A stretch of 64,000 nucleotides of DNA from an uncultured Psychroserpens sp. (GTDB lineage Bacteria > Bacteroidota > Bacteroidia > Flavobacteriales > Flavobacteriaceae), in contig NZ_CANNDQ010000003.1 in NCBI RefSeq assembly GCF_947503375.1, positions 1 to 64,000 of the forward strand. The letters are read 5' to 3'. The position numbers and the translations under genes are program-made. Positions 53,394-63,137 of the stretch are shown here, one piece after another; positions within the stretch are counted from its first letter, which is position 1, and every line of letters begins with the position of its first letter. Below the pieces are notes generated by a model. The model was not told where the DNA came from. It saw only the letters and a program-made list of their open reading frames with translations, and ran no database searches.

Positions 53394-55512
53394 TTTCTTC
53401 TAAAACTGTATTTGAAATTTCGTTCCCATTTTTATCGATGGCTACAACCCAAACATTATTAGTACACTTTCTATTAAATATGTCACTGTTTGAAGTGCAA
53501 TATTGTTTAGTTCCTTTTATCAAATACCCATTGTCTGTTTTTTCAGCTGAATAGCCATATTCATTGTAAAAATCACCATAAGAGTTTTGCCAAATTTTAT
53601 TTCCTTGTTTATCTGTTTTAATGACAAACATATCATAGTTTCCGTTGCCATATGAACTTGTTGACCCTATAATAAGATATCCATTGTTGGTAGCCAGTAT
53701 CGAACTGGCTTTGTCGTAGCTTTTACCACCAAATTTCTTATTCCAAATCTCGTTTCCATTTGGATGGTTTTTGGTCAATAGAATATCTGAAGTTTCTCCA
53801 TCTATTGACCCAATCGTTGTTACTTGAATAGTTCCATTTTCTGTAGTTATTTTTGGTTGAAACTTTAAATTTGTTTTCTTTCTGAATCTGTTATTCTTAG
53901 CTCTATTACTAACAGTTACTAATATATCAGTAGCCCTATCAAACACATCTCTTTCAACTTTCATAATAATGTAATTGTCAGCTAATAACTCATTTCTATT
54001 GAGAATTTGAACGTCTAATTCGTTATCACGATTTGAAATTACTATTTTGAGCGTGTTCTTTTTGGTTAGTTTAAGCTCAAAACTCATTTCTAATTCACTA
54101 CTGTAATAAGTGCCTACAATACCGTTTAAATCTTCAAAAGAAGCTGATAAGTCAGGACTTCTTTTATTTGTTTTAGTCCAACCTTCTGGGGAAAATAAAA
54201 TCATTTCATTTTTGTAAAAAACTGTTTTCATTTTGGGATTATAAACAAATGAATACATATTTTTACTGTCTTTGGTGATCTCAAAATCGTAACCGCTTTC
54301 TGCATCTCTGTAATACGTCTTTCCTTTATCATCTTCAATTCGAATCAACGATCCACTAGGAGAAATATATTTTCCTAGAATTTGTTGTTCTTTATCATTT
54401 GAAACTTTGTAGAACTGATTATCATATGTTTCTTTCCGTATTATTTCTTTCTTAGGAAGTAAAACAGATGCAATTTCATCAGCAATAAGGTCACTCCTTA
54501 TATTACCATGATTACTCATTATAAAAACAGTTAGTTTTTCTTCAGGGAATCGAATCGTTTGTGAATGATATGAATGCGTAACACCATCGTGGTGTATAGC
54601 TGATCTATTTAAACGATTTTTGAGTTTAAGTCCAAACCCATAAGTTGTTATTTCGCTATTAGGAATAGGCAGCTGACTTTTAATCAATAAAATATTATTG
54701 TTGAGATTCGCATTTTGTAAAGCCTGCTCGTAGATTAATTGATCTTTAAGTGTTGTATACAGAAACCCTTCACCATTAGTTTTAGTTATTGTTGGAGTAT
54801 GAAACCATTCACCATATCCCCAATCAGAATAAGGATTAGCTCTATTAGGAATAACACTCATGTAACGTTTAACAAATGAAGTTTCATTCATTCCTAAATC
54901 TTCGAAGAATTGTTTTGAGTAATCATTGAAGCTTTTTTCTGAAACTTTTTCAATGATTTTTGCAAGGATATTATAACCAGAATTGCTGTACGTATATTTT
55001 GATCCAGGTTTAAAAGCCAGTTCCTCTTGTTTTTCTATCAATTCAATTACATCGTCATTATCTAAGCCTACTTGTTTCCACCAAATTTTATTCTTTATAC
55101 TCATCAAGTCAACATAATCTCTAATTCCACTGGTGTGATTCAATAAATGTCGAATCTTTATTGTGTCTTTCACCTTAGGATACAATGAGGGTATATATGT
55201 TCTGATATCGCTTTCTAAGCTTAGTTTATTATTTAGTGATAGTTGTAAGATCATCAATGCTGTAAATTGTTTAGCGGTAGAAGCAATGTTGGAACGTGTT
55301 TTTTCACTAACTTTTACTTGATGCTCAAGATTTGCTAGACCACGGTATTTTTCATAAATGATGTTGCCATCTTTTACAATACCAACCATTAGTCCAGGAT
55401 CATTTTCTTCAATTTTTGAATTAACAATTGAATCAATTTTTTTTACTTGTTCTTGAGCAAAAGTTAAAGTTGGAAGAAGAAGAACTAATAGAATGGTTAT
55501 TTTTTTCATCAT
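53374..55512 (-). CDS. Serine hydrolase (class C beta-lactamase/PBP4-like) fused to a C-terminal repeat domain
   Basis: The 712-residue protein has a signal peptide (about 1-20) and a beta-lactamase-type domain (about 25-350): SxxK as STAK at 78-81, YSN at 175-177 and the third motif HDG in AIHHDGVTHS. This is followed by a beta-strand domain common in such Bacteroidota hydrolases (about 375-570) and a C-terminal segment with propeller-like repeats (about 590-705, GNEIWNKKFGGKSYDKASSI and GNKIWQNSYGDFYNEYGYSA). The C-terminal part is an unusual addition. Activity may be D-Ala-D-Ala peptidase, esterase or amidase rather than antibiotic hydrolysis. A membrane AraC regulator gene lies 74 bases upstream on the same strand. 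Confidence 0.9.
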   Translation of the reverse strand: MMKKITILLVLLLPTLTFAQEQVKKIDSIVNSKIEENDPGLMVGIVKDGNIIYEKYRGLANLEHQVKVSEKTRSNIASTAKQFTALMILQLSLNNKLSLESDIRTYIPSLYPKVKDTIKIRHLLNHTSGIRDYVDLMSIKNKIWWKQVGLDNDDVIELIEKQEELAFKPGSKYTYSNSGYNILAKIIEKVSEKSFNDYSKQFFEDLGMNETSFVKRYMSVIPNRANPYSDWGYGEWFHTPTITKTNGEGFLYTTLKDQLIYEQALQNANLNNNILLIKSQLPIPNSEITTYGFGLKLKNRLNRSAIHHDGVTHSYHSQTIRFPEEKLTVFIMSNHGNIRSDLIADEIASVLLPKKEIIRKETYDNQFYKVSNDKEQQILGKYISPSGSLIRIEDDKGKTYYRDAESGYDFEITKDSKNMYSFVYNPKMKTVFYKNEMILFSPEGWTKTNKRSPDLSASFEDLNGIVGTYYSSELEMSFELKLTKKNTLKIVISNRDNELDVQILNRNELLADNYIIMKVERDVFDRATDILVTVSNRAKNNRFRKKTNLKFQPKITTENGTIQVTTIGSIDGETSDILLTKNHPNGNEIWNKKFGGKSYDKASSILATNNGYLIIGSTSSYGNGNYDMFVIKTDKQGNKIWQNSYGDFYNEYGYSAEKTDNGYLIKGTKQYCTSNSDIFNRKCTNNVWVVAIDKNGNEISNTVLEEIKKDYN

Positions 55513-55586
55513 AAAATTTTAATTTGCATCAAAAGTCATGATAATTACAATATAGAACGCTGCAAATCTAGATTTGAGACCTTTTT

Positions 55587-56789
55587 TTACGATAATTTAA
55601 CAAGGTATTCTTTTGGAGAAAGCGAGGTATTCTTTTTAAAAGCTCTATTGAATGTCGCTTTTGAATTGAAGCCACATTCTAATGCAATTCCTAAAAGTGT
55701 TTTGGTGTTTTGTTCACCATTCTTCAGTTTTTCAATTACGGCTTCTACGCGATAATGATTGATAAAATCATTGAAATTCATTTCAAAGCCATTATTTATA
55801 ACTGAAGAAATGGTTTTAGTATGTGTATTTAGCTTTTCAGCGACATCTGCTAACGTTAATGTTGGATTTTCGTGAATTTTACCTTCTGTAATTAAAACAA
55901 GAATCTTAGCTTTCCAAAGCTCAATATCTTTATCAACTCCTATATCTTGTAATACTGTTTTTTGCTCATCTGTTTTAGTGAAAATTGCTTCATTTTTAGA
56001 ATTAGTAATATAAAAAACAGATGATTTTACAGCATTGGTATAGCCATTTATAGAAATGTAATAAAACACGAAAGAGAAAGAAATATAATGCCAAAACTGA
56101 CTTCCAAATTCGCCCCAATCAGGGTTCAGAATAAAAAATAAAATACGAAGAATTAGAATACATAAAAATGCAATCATAAAATTCCTGATCCAGTTGAATA
56201 GTATAGTTTCAGCATAACTAACAGTATCAAAAATTAACTTTTTATAATTAGCATAATATCGCAGACTCAAAATTAGATAAAAACCCATAGAGATTAAACC
56301 TGCTGCTTGATACCAATTAGCAAGGTCTTTATCTCTGCCGTCTGCATAAAAATAATACTTGTCAAGTATAAGTTTATCAGTAATAAAAATGATTAAACTA
56401 TATATTAAATAGAGTAGTGTTGGTATAAAATGAAACCAATCTTTTTTTGAAAGTACAAATGATCTGTTTAATAGGCTCTGCGTATAAAAGTATACTACTG
56501 GGCCTATTAAAAGAACTTGCATAAATGGGATAAAAAATAAAATTTCTTTTGTTGTTTCACCATCATACCAATTTGCATAGCCTAGCATGTAAGGTGTAAT
56601 ATACATGGTATATAAAAACAACAAGAGGCTAAGCCACTTGCTAGATTTATTGTGATTTAGTATTCCTATCCTAAGGCTTAATACAGAAAATATAATACCA
56701 TGAAAAAAGAAAATAAGTAGCAATGAACTTTTTTGTCCAAAACTAAATGGGAAATCGATTAACAAGTTGATAAAATTGAGTGTATGCAT
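55587..56789 (-). CDS. AraC-family regulator with seven-helix membrane N-terminus
   Basis: The 400-residue protein has seven to eight hydrophobic helices (about 18-240), then a linker and a C-terminal AraC DNA-binding domain with two helix-turn-helix motifs (about 300-398; LTLADVAEKLNTHTKTISSVIN and GIALECGFNSKATFNRAFKK, ending SPKEYLVKL). This architecture is frequent in Bacteroidota and senses signals through the membrane part. Placed directly upstream of the serine hydrolase on the same strand, it may regulate it. Its start lies 40 bases from the divergent yraN start. Confidence 0.9.
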   Translation of the reverse strand: MHTLNFINLLIDFPFSFGQKSSLLLIFFFHGIIFSVLSLRIGILNHNKSSKWLSLLLFLYTMYITPYMLGYANWYDGETTKEILFFIPFMQVLLIGPVVYFYTQSLLNRSFVLSKKDWFHFIPTLLYLIYSLIIFITDKLILDKYYFYADGRDKDLANWYQAAGLISMGFYLILSLRYYANYKKLIFDTVSYAETILFNWIRNFMIAFLCILILRILFFILNPDWGEFGSQFWHYISFSFVFYYISINGYTNAVKSSVFYITNSKNEAIFTKTDEQKTVLQDIGVDKDIELWKAKILVLITEGKIHENPTLTLADVAEKLNTHTKTISSVINNGFEMNFNDFINHYRVEAVIEKLKNGEQNTKTLLGIALECGFNSKATFNRAFKKNTSLSPKEYLVKLS

Positions 56790-56829
56790 TTACGAGTTAA
56801 ATGTAATACTATTTTTCTATTTTAGTAAA

Positions 56830-57189
56830 ATGGCAAACCACAATGAGTTAGGAAAAAAAGGCGAACAACTTGCAATCGATTTTCTTTTAAAAAGCGGTTA
56901 TAAAATTATAGCTAGAAACTACATATACCAAAAAGCAGAGGTAGACATTATTGCTAAAAAAAAAGATATACTCGTCGCTGTAGAAGTTAAAACACGCTCG
57001 ACTAAAGATTTTGGAAACCCTCAAGACTTTTTGAAGTCAAAACAAATTCAGCGAATCATTAAAGCTGTGGATACATTTGTAATATCAAATCAATTAGATG
57101 TAGAGGTTCGTTTTGATATTATTGCGATTATTAAAAATGGTGATCAATTAGATATTGAGCATTTAGAAAATGCATTTTATCATTTTTAA
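56830..57189 (+). CDS. YraN/UPF0102 family nuclease-fold protein
   Basis: The ATG at 56830 gives 119 residues, the usual family size; an in-frame ATG at 56767 lies inside the AraC gene and is rejected. Family hallmarks: NHNELGKKGEQLAIDFLLKSGYKIIARNY, and the nuclease-like core EVDIIAKKKDILVAVEVKTRS with Asp and Glu-x-Lys. The fold is that of Holliday-junction resolvase-like proteins; in vivo role is not established. Its stop abuts the stop of nadD on the other strand. Confidence 0.93.
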   Translation: MANHNELGKKGEQLAIDFLLKSGYKIIARNYIYQKAEVDIIAKKKDILVAVEVKTRSTKDFGNPQDFLKSKQIQRIIKAVDTFVISNQLDVEVRFDIIAIIKNGDQLDIEHLENAFYHF

Positions 57190-57768
57190 TCACTTGTAAA
57201 AACTCATCTCATCAACGTATTCCCAAACATGTTCAGGCAGCATTGGTCTTACGTTTTTGCCTTCTTTTATAGAATTTCTAATAAAGGTAGATGATAATTC
57301 CATAATTGGAGCGTCAACGTGATGAATTTTTTGATGATCATCAAATTGTGTTTCTACCTTACCTTCAGAGATTCTAGGATATACATAAATATGATGATTT
57401 TTTAAAATGAGTTCATAGTTTTTCCACTTATGAAAACTTTTAAGGTTGTCTTCACCCATAATGAGGGCAAACTCATATTTTGGATATTTTTCTTGAAGAT
57501 AGGTTAAAGTATTTATGGTATAGTTTGGCTGAGGTAAATTAAACTCTATATCACTAGGTTCTAGCTTTATATAATCTTTGGTAGCACGATAAACCATTTC
57601 ATAACGTTGCCTGTTGTCTAATAGCGAACTTTTTTTCTTGAATGGGCTATGAGGTGTAACCACAAACCAAACTTTGTCTAAGTCACTATGCTCAGCCAAG
57701 TGATTAGCAATTGTTAAATGACCAATGTGGATTGGATTGAAAGTGCCAAAGTATAAGCCTATTTTCAT
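57190..57768 (-). CDS. nadD: Nicotinate-nucleotide adenylyltransferase
   Basis: The 192-residue protein has the nucleotidyltransferase motif GTFNPIHIGH (8-17), FVVTPHSPFKKK for substrate binding and the late SSTFIRNSIKEG motif. It makes deamido-NAD from nicotinate mononucleotide and ATP. Its first bases overlap the gmk stop by 4, and yicC precedes; this yicC-gmk-nadD order is common in Bacteroidota. Confidence 0.96.
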   Translation of the reverse strand: MKIGLYFGTFNPIHIGHLTIANHLAEHSDLDKVWFVVTPHSPFKKKSSLLDNRQRYEMVYRATKDYIKLEPSDIEFNLPQPNYTINTLTYLQEKYPKYEFALIMGEDNLKSFHKWKNYELILKNHHIYVYPRISEGKVETQFDDHQKIHHVDAPIMELSSTFIRNSIKEGKNVRPMLPEHVWEYVDEMSFYK

Positions 57769-58361
57769 GACTTGTCATTAATAAAATTTGAAACAAGATG
57801 ATACGCTTTTTCTAAGGCAGTATCTAAGTCTTTATTCAAAATAATCTCATCAAAAAGAGGTGCAGTAGCCAATTCTGCAGGTGCTTTTGCAACGCGCATA
57901 CTAATTTTCTCTTCGCTTTCCTCTCCACGTTCCTTTAATCTTATAATAAGTTCATTAAGATCGGGAGGTTTGACGAAAATAGCTAAGGTCTCTTTTGGAA
58001 ATTTCTTTTTTATACGTAATCCGCCAGACACATCTATATCAAAAATAACATGTTTTCCTTTAGCCCAAATACGCTCAACTTCACTTTTAAGTGTACCATA
58101 GAAATTATCTCTGTAAACCTCTTCCCATTCTAAAAACTCATCGTTCTTGATTTTATTTTTAAACTCTTTAAGGCTCAAAAAATAATAATCGTTTGCATGA
58201 ATCTCTTTGCCACGCTTTTCTCTTGATGTTGCTGAAATAGAAAATTCTAAATTAAGCTCTTTTTGTTTGAGTAAATGTCTAACAATAGTTGTCTTTCCTG
58301 AACCTGAAGGTGCAGAAAATACAATTAGTTTGCCTTTTTTTATGTTGTTGTCGTTCTTCAC
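57765..58361 (-). CDS. gmk: Guanylate kinase
   Basis: The 198-residue protein has the P-loop APSGSGKTT (17-25), the GMP-binding region SATSREKRGKEIHANDYYFLS, and the lid with RLKERGEESEEKISMR. It phosphorylates GMP to GDP. The start is a GTG at 58361; it is located 21 bases after yicC and overlaps nadD by 4 bases, so the three genes form one operon. Confidence 0.96.
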   Translation of the reverse strand: MKNDNNIKKGKLIVFSAPSGSGKTTIVRHLLKQKELNLEFSISATSREKRGKEIHANDYYFLSLKEFKNKIKNDEFLEWEEVYRDNFYGTLKSEVERIWAKGKHVIFDIDVSGGLRIKKKFPKETLAIFVKPPDLNELIIRLKERGEESEEKISMRVAKAPAELATAPLFDEIILNKDLDTALEKAYHLVSNFINDKS

Positions 58362-58382
58362 TAATACAATCTGTTGAGGGTG

Positions 58383-59240
58383 TTATAGTACATTCAATAA
58401 TTGTTCCTTGATTTTTTCGAGTTCATCTTTCATCTGAACAACCAATTTTTGCATTGGCGCATAGTTTGACTTAGAACCTATAGTATTGATCTCTCTTCCC
58501 ATTTCTTGAGAGATAAAACCTAATTTTTTGCCATTTGAGTCCTCAGATCTTAATGCTTTTAAAAAGTAATCTAAATGATTTTTTAAACGAACTTTCTCTT
58601 CCGTGATATCAAATTTTTCAATGTAGTATACCAGCTCCTGCTCAAAACGATTTTCATCTACCTTTTCCTTTATCTCGGCAATACCTTTAGTAAGACGTTC
58701 TCTTACACCTTGAATACGTTCAGGATCCATTGCTATCACCTGTTCTAATAATTGCGATATGTTTTGAGTGCGATTTATAAAATCTGCTTCTAAGGTTTTT
58801 CCTTCATCTAACCTGTACTTATGAATTTTTTCAAGACTGTTATCAATGACTTCAGCAATTTGATTCCATTCATTTTCATCAATTTCATCACGCTCAGTGG
58901 TAACTGCATCTGGCAGCCTAATGGCCATTTTTAAAAGCTCGGTTTCATCGCCATCAACAACCGCTTTTAATTGTTTCATATATTGTTTAACAACCGTAGT
59001 ATTAATTTGAGTTGAGGTTTCTTCTCCTGTAATTTCCATGTACAATGAAAAATCAACCTTACCTCTTACTAATTTTGAAGCAATCAACTTTCTAATGCTT
59101 AATTCTTTTTCACGATACATAGAAGGCATACGCGTATTAAGATCAAGATTTTTGCTATTAAGAGATTTTATTTCAATTGATATTTTTTTGGTCGGAAGCT
59201 GTATTACAGATTTTCCATAACCTGTCATAGATTGTATCAT
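58383..59240 (-). CDS. YicC/YloC family endoribonuclease
   Basis: The ATG at 59240 gives 285 residues beginning MIQSMTGYGKS, the family signature; a TTG two codons upstream is less likely. The N-terminal YicC domain (about 2-150) and C-terminal DUF1732 (about 200-285, KKLGFISQEMGREINTIGSKSN) are complete. Members are RNases implicated in small-RNA turnover. First gene of the yicC-gmk-nadD operon, with a TACCTTTG box upstream. Confidence 0.95.
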   Translation of the reverse strand: MIQSMTGYGKSVIQLPTKKISIEIKSLNSKNLDLNTRMPSMYREKELSIRKLIASKLVRGKVDFSLYMEITGEETSTQINTTVVKQYMKQLKAVVDGDETELLKMAIRLPDAVTTERDEIDENEWNQIAEVIDNSLEKIHKYRLDEGKTLEADFINRTQNISQLLEQVIAMDPERIQGVRERLTKGIAEIKEKVDENRFEQELVYYIEKFDITEEKVRLKNHLDYFLKALRSEDSNGKKLGFISQEMGREINTIGSKSNYAPMQKLVVQMKDELEKIKEQLLNVL

Positions 59241-59261
59241 GTACAAATTTTAAAAGTTGAG

Positions 59262-59269
59262 CAAAGGTA
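59262..59269 (-). promoter_or_regulatory. -7 box of the yicC-gmk-nadD operon
   Basis: The minus strand reads TACCTTTG, an exact TAnnTTTG match, 22 bases before the yicC ATG. No perfect -33 element is visible. Confidence 0.5.
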
Positions 59270-59311
59270 AGGAAAATCGTAAAGTCAGGATAAGTTCATT
59301 ACAAAAAACAA

Positions 59312-59319
59312 TAACTTTG
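59312..59319 (+). promoter_or_regulatory. -7 box of the thioesterase gene
   Basis: TAACTTTG matches TAnnTTTG, 20 bases before the ATG at 59339. It is back-to-back with the yicC promoter. Confidence 0.5.
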
Positions 59320-59338
59320 CAAGTCTAAATAATATTAG

Positions 59339-59815
59339 ATGTATAAAAAAGATTTTGAAATTAGATGGAGTGATGTTGATGCAAATGGTCATTTAGCAAA
59401 TTCAGCATATGTGAACTATATGAGTCATACACGTGTTGATTTCTTTAAAGATAAGGGCTTATCTATAGAAGAATTGTTTAAAAATGGTATTGGACCAATT
59501 ATGTTTTCTGAGCAGATTTATTATTTTAAAGAATCCTTTTTAAGCGAGACCATTTCAGTAAGTTTAAGCGTTTCTGGATTAAGTGAAGATGGCATGTTTT
59601 TTAAGTTTGAGCATAACTTCTATGATAAAGATGGAAAGCATTTAGCATCATGTGATGTTTTAGGTTCTTGGATTGATTTGAAAACACGAAAACTAACCAT
59701 ACTTCCTAAAGATTTAAAACTCATATTATATAAGCTTCCAAAATCTGAAGACTTCAAAACACTTACTAAAGAAGACATGCGTAATGGTGGGAAACGCCCC
59801 AAAAATTTAAGTTAG
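59339..59815 (+). CDS. Hotdog-fold acyl-CoA thioesterase
   Basis: The 158-residue protein carries the 4HBT-type motif RWSDVDANGHLANSAYVNYM with the catalytic Asp14 and the HLxN pattern, followed by typical strand-rich sequence (SVSGLSEDGMFFKFEHNFYD). It hydrolyses an acyl-CoA thioester in the cytoplasm; chain specificity unknown. The last 4 bases overlap the stop of the opposite transporter gene. Confidence 0.9.
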   Translation: MYKKDFEIRWSDVDANGHLANSAYVNYMSHTRVDFFKDKGLSIEELFKNGIGPIMFSEQIYYFKESFLSETISVSLSVSGLSEDGMFFKFEHNFYDKDGKHLASCDVLGSWIDLKTRKLTILPKDLKLILYKLPKSEDFKTLTKEDMRNGGKRPKNLS

Positions 59816-60699
59816 ACTTTAGGTTTTTTAGTCACCAAATAAACACCAGAAAAAATTAGAAACATTGCGATAAGTTTAACTGGACTTACAGCATCTATCC
59901 CTTTCATTATAGCAAAAACGCCAGCTATTACGGGCTGTAAATAGATGAATATACCTACGGTTGAAGCCTTAAGCGATTTTAATGCTAAAGGGTTTAAAAT
60001 GTAAGTGCCAAAGGTGGCACCAATAACTACAAATAATACAGAAAACCAAACATTAGGTGTAAATGTGTGCCATTGAATTTGTGTGGTTTCAGAATACCCA
60101 AAAGGGATGACTAACACTAAACCAAATAAGAAAAGCCATTTTATAAAAGTAAATGGATGGTATTTAGCAGTTAGTTTCTTTATGATAATTATGTAAATAC
60201 TATAGGATATTGCATTTACGAAGATAAAGGTATTTCCAAGCGGAACATTATCTCCAATTCGAGTAGATTCACCTAAAAGTGTTAGTAAAATACCACCACA
60301 AAACCCTAATACAACACCTATAATTTTTAATTTGGTTATTTTTTCTGATAAGAAAAACGACGATAGGATTAAAATGAGAATTGGTGTAATAGTTACAATT
60401 ACAGATGCATGAATAGGAGAGGTAAGTTCTAAGCCTTTTAAGAATAGTAGCATATTTATTGCGACTCCAAATACAGCGCCTAAGAAAAAGGTAAAATAAT
60501 CTTTGGTATCTATTTTTTCTTGCTTTAAAAAGAGACCTAAAATCCAAAACAAAATTGTGGCACCACCAACTCTTAATAGCACCAATGCAAACGGTTTAAC
60601 AAAATCTTGGTTAATGATGATTTTAGCATATGAGTAGTTTAATCCATACAAAAGTTGAACTAGAAAAAGCGCTATTATTGCAAACTTTCTGCTATTCAT
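59812..60699 (-). CDS. EamA/DMT-family transporter
   Basis: The 295-residue protein has ten hydrophobic helices in two EamA repeats (about 5-135 and 150-290). The second half contains the family-like PLALKSLKASTVGIFIYLQPVIAGVFAI. It is an inner-membrane exporter or importer of small metabolites; substrate unknown. Its start overlaps the ArsC-like gene by 8 bases, so the two are co-transcribed. Confidence 0.92.
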   Translation of the reverse strand: MNSRKFAIIALFLVQLLYGLNYSYAKIIINQDFVKPFALVLLRVGGATILFWILGLFLKQEKIDTKDYFTFFLGAVFGVAINMLLFLKGLELTSPIHASVIVTITPILILILSSFFLSEKITKLKIIGVVLGFCGGILLTLLGESTRIGDNVPLGNTFIFVNAISYSIYIIIIKKLTAKYHPFTFIKWLFLFGLVLVIPFGYSETTQIQWHTFTPNVWFSVLFVVIGATFGTYILNPLALKSLKASTVGIFIYLQPVIAGVFAIMKGIDAVSPVKLIAMFLIFSGVYLVTKKPKV

Positions 60700-61051
60700 T
60701 TAAATGAATATAGACTTTAGCGGCATCTACAGTTTTGGAAGTATTCCCAATGAATATGTTACCATTGTATACAAGAACAGGGCGTTTTAAAAACGTGTAA
60801 TGTTTTAAAATATAGGTTTTAAAATCGACTTCAGTTAATTTTTTGTCTTTTAAGCCTTGAGATTTATAAAGTTGTGCACGTTTACTAAATAGTGCTTCAA
60901 AAGAACCAGCTAGATCTTTTAATTTTTCTAATTCTGATTCTGTAATTGGATTAGACTTTATTTCTCGTAGAGCAACGTCTTCAGGCAAGTTGAGAGTTTT
61001 AATAATTCTTATGCAAGTACTACAAGATTTCAGATAGTAAAATATATTCAT
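60692..61051 (-). CDS. ArsC/Spx-like thioredoxin-fold protein
   Basis: The ATG at 61051 gives 119 residues, the family size. The motif YYLKSCSTCIRI has Cys10 and Cys13, and KRPVLVYNGNIFIG is the conserved strand of ArsC/YffB/Spx proteins. No arsenic genes are adjacent, so arsenate reduction is not implied; many flavobacterial members are simply called arsenate reductase family. Co-transcribed with the EamA transporter. Confidence 0.85.
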   Translation of the reverse strand: MNIFYYLKSCSTCIRIIKTLNLPEDVALREIKSNPITESELEKLKDLAGSFEALFSKRAQLYKSQGLKDKKLTEVDFKTYILKHYTFLKRPVLVYNGNIFIGNTSKTVDAAKVYIHLNE

Positions 61052-61125
61052 CAGTGGTGTTTTGAAATACAAAGTAAACAGATTTAAAAGGAAAAATAGT
61101 TACTTTTAGAAAAAAATTAAGGGAC

Positions 61126-62373
61126 ATGGATTATTTCACAATTGCGTCAATATTGATTGTATTATCTGCACTTTTTAGTTACATCAACGTTAAATTTTTA
61201 AAACTTCCAATTACCATTGGATTAATGCTTATTACAATCATATTTACAATTGTAGTTGTTGCAATTGGTCAATTTGATGACACGTTATTAGTAACCGAAA
61301 AAGAGTTAATCACACAAATTGACTTTGAAACAGTACTTCTTGATGTAATGTTAAGTTTTCTGCTATTTGCTGGAGCATTACACACCAATTTCAATCAGCT
61401 CAAAATTCAACGAGGTCCTGTATTGGCTTTTGCTACAATTGGTGTTTTAGTGAGCACCTTTTTAGTTGGGATTTTGATGTACTTCATGTTTGAAGCTTTT
61501 GGATACCATATCAACTTTATCTATTGTTTATTATTTGGCGCACTAATTTCACCTACAGATCCAATTGCAGTCTTAGGTATTCTTAAAAAAGTAGGGGCGC
61601 CCAAAAACCTTGAAGCTAAAATTGTTGGCGAGTCATTATTTAATGATGGCGTAGGCGTAGTTGTGTTTTTAACTATTTTCTCTATTGCAAATTCCCCAAA
61701 TGCAGCTATAGAAGTTTCAGAGATTCTAGAGTTGTTTGGTATTGAAGTTTTAGGAGGTGTTGGCTTAGGAATTATATTAGGCTATATCACCTATAAGTTG
61801 ATGAAATCTATAGATAATTATGAAGTAGAAGTTATCATTACACTTGCCACTGTAATGGGAGGAAGTTTATTGGCTCATAAATTACACATGTCTGCGCCTT
61901 TGGCAATGGTAACAGCTGGATTGATCGTTGGTCATGATACGGTTAGAAGTTCTGCTATGTCTGAAGTTACCGAAGCTTATGTAGATAAGTTCTGGGAAAT
62001 GATAGACGTGCTTTTAAATGCAGTATTGTTTATTATGATAGGCATGGAAATGTTGGTTTTAACATTCGAGTTAAACTATATCATTGCTGGATTATTAGCT
62101 GTCCCTTTAGTACTGTTGTGTAGATATATATCTTTATGGTTGCCTATAAAGTTTTATGCTAAGAAATTACAATTTATCCCAAAGACAAATTTAATTATGA
62201 CTTGGGGAGGGCTCAGAGGCGGAATTTCTATAGCTTTAGCCTTAACATTAACTCAAGAAATGCACAGAGAGTTGTTTCTTGTGATTACTTATATTATTGT
62301 AGTAGTATCTATAATAGGTCAAGGGTTAACTGTAGAGCCTATAATAAAAAGGCTTACAAAAGATGCTAATTAA
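61126..62373 (+). CDS. CPA1-type sodium/proton antiporter
   Basis: The 415-residue protein has about 12 membrane helices and the cation-exchange motifs of the NhaP/CPA1 family: [10 protein letters not shown] with TDP at 144-146, and [14 protein letters not shown] with Asn173-Asp174, plus [14 protein letters not shown] near the end. It exchanges Na+ or K+ for protons at the inner membrane, which suits a saline habitat. No C-terminal regulatory domain is attached. Its last 4 bases overlap the opposite DUF3298 gene. Confidence 0.93.
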   Translation: MDYFTIASILIVLSALFSYINVKFLKLPITIGLMLITIIFTIVVVAIGQFDDTLLVTEKELITQIDFETVLLDVMLSFLLFAGALHTNFNQLKIQRGPVLAFATIGVLVSTFLVGILMYFMFEAFGYHINFIYCLLFGALISPTDPIAVLGILKKVGAPKNLEAKIVGESLFNDGVGVVVFLTIFSIANSPNAAIEVSEILELFGIEVLGGVGLGIILGYITYKLMKSIDNYEVEVIITLATVMGGSLLAHKLHMSAPLAMVTAGLIVGHDTVRSSAMSEVTEAYVDKFWEMIDVLLNAVLFIMIGMEMLVLTFELNYIIAGLLAVPLVLLCRYISLWLPIKFYAKKLQFIPKTNLIMTWGGLRGGISIALALTLTQEMHRELFLVITYIIVVVSIIGQGLTVEPIIKRLTKDAN

Positions 62374-63092
62374 TAGACCTTTAAAAAAGAACTTACCTCT
62401 TCGTATGGAATAGTGAATTCTATAATGCCTTGAGCATAAGAAGCAATTTCGTATGGGTTATAAAGTATGATTAGTCCTTCATCGCTAAAGCCTATGGTTT
62501 CTGGTAATTGAAATCCTTTTCCAAAGAAAAAATCTTCCATGGGTTGATTATAATCTTTAGCTAGTACATTAGCTTTTAAACTATTTGCAATAATTTTTGA
62601 AAGTGCATCAATATCATCAATTAGTCCTTCTTTTGATATCAACTGTCCTGTTGTAGGGTTAAAATTGAAAAACCTAACATTAGTGTTACCATGAGCACCT
62701 CCTGTATCGACATAAGAATTTAAAGCGATGCAAATCACCTCTAGAGAGCGATAAGTAACCTCTCCATCAATTAATAACTCCCACTTCTGAGAAGAATCTG
62801 GAAAATTTTTTTTGAAGGCATTGAATTCTTCATTAAATCGTTTTATAGCATCACCAACTGAGATATTTGAAAGCTCTTTTTCTTCTAAATTAGTTTGATT
62901 TATGATATAGCTTTCCAGTGTTTTGTTAATAAGTTTAGCAACAGTGTCGTCGCCTATTGCTTTTGGATAATTTATTGATATTTCTGTGTCTTCTGATGCT
63001 TCAATATTGAATTCAGTAAAATCAACTTTTATGTCTTTTTTACACGAAAATGTTACGATTGCAAGAGCAAGCATAAAGATGAGTTTTTTCAA
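62370..63092 (-). CDS. DUF4163/DUF3298 lipoprotein (RsiV-like fold)
   Basis: The 240-residue protein starts at TTG (63092), giving [17 protein letters not shown] with lipobox Cys17; a later ATG (63074) would lose the basic N-region. The mature part has a DUF4163-like half and a DUF3298 half (about 120-235, [42 protein letters not shown]). The fold is shared with anti-sigma RsiV, which binds lysozyme, but no sigma factor gene adjoins this one. Role unknown. Confidence 0.85.
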   Translation of the reverse strand: MKKLIFMLALAIVTFSCKKDIKVDFTEFNIEASEDTEISINYPKAIGDDTVAKLINKTLESYIINQTNLEEKELSNISVGDAIKRFNEEFNAFKKNFPDSSQKWELLIDGEVTYRSLEVICIALNSYVDTGGAHGNTNVRFFNFNPTTGQLISKEGLIDDIDALSKIIANSLKANVLAKDYNQPMEDFFFGKGFQLPETIGFSDEGLIILYNPYEIASYAQGIIEFTIPYEEVSSFLKVY

Positions 63093-63137
63093 AATTTAAG
63101 AGTTTCTGTTAAACATACAATAAAGGTATTACATACA

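Noticed and set aside
60692..61051. Arsenic resistance locus
   Set aside because: Only an ArsC-like fold is present; no arsB/acr3, arsR or arsenite methylase nearby, and the fold is shared with non-arsenic proteins.
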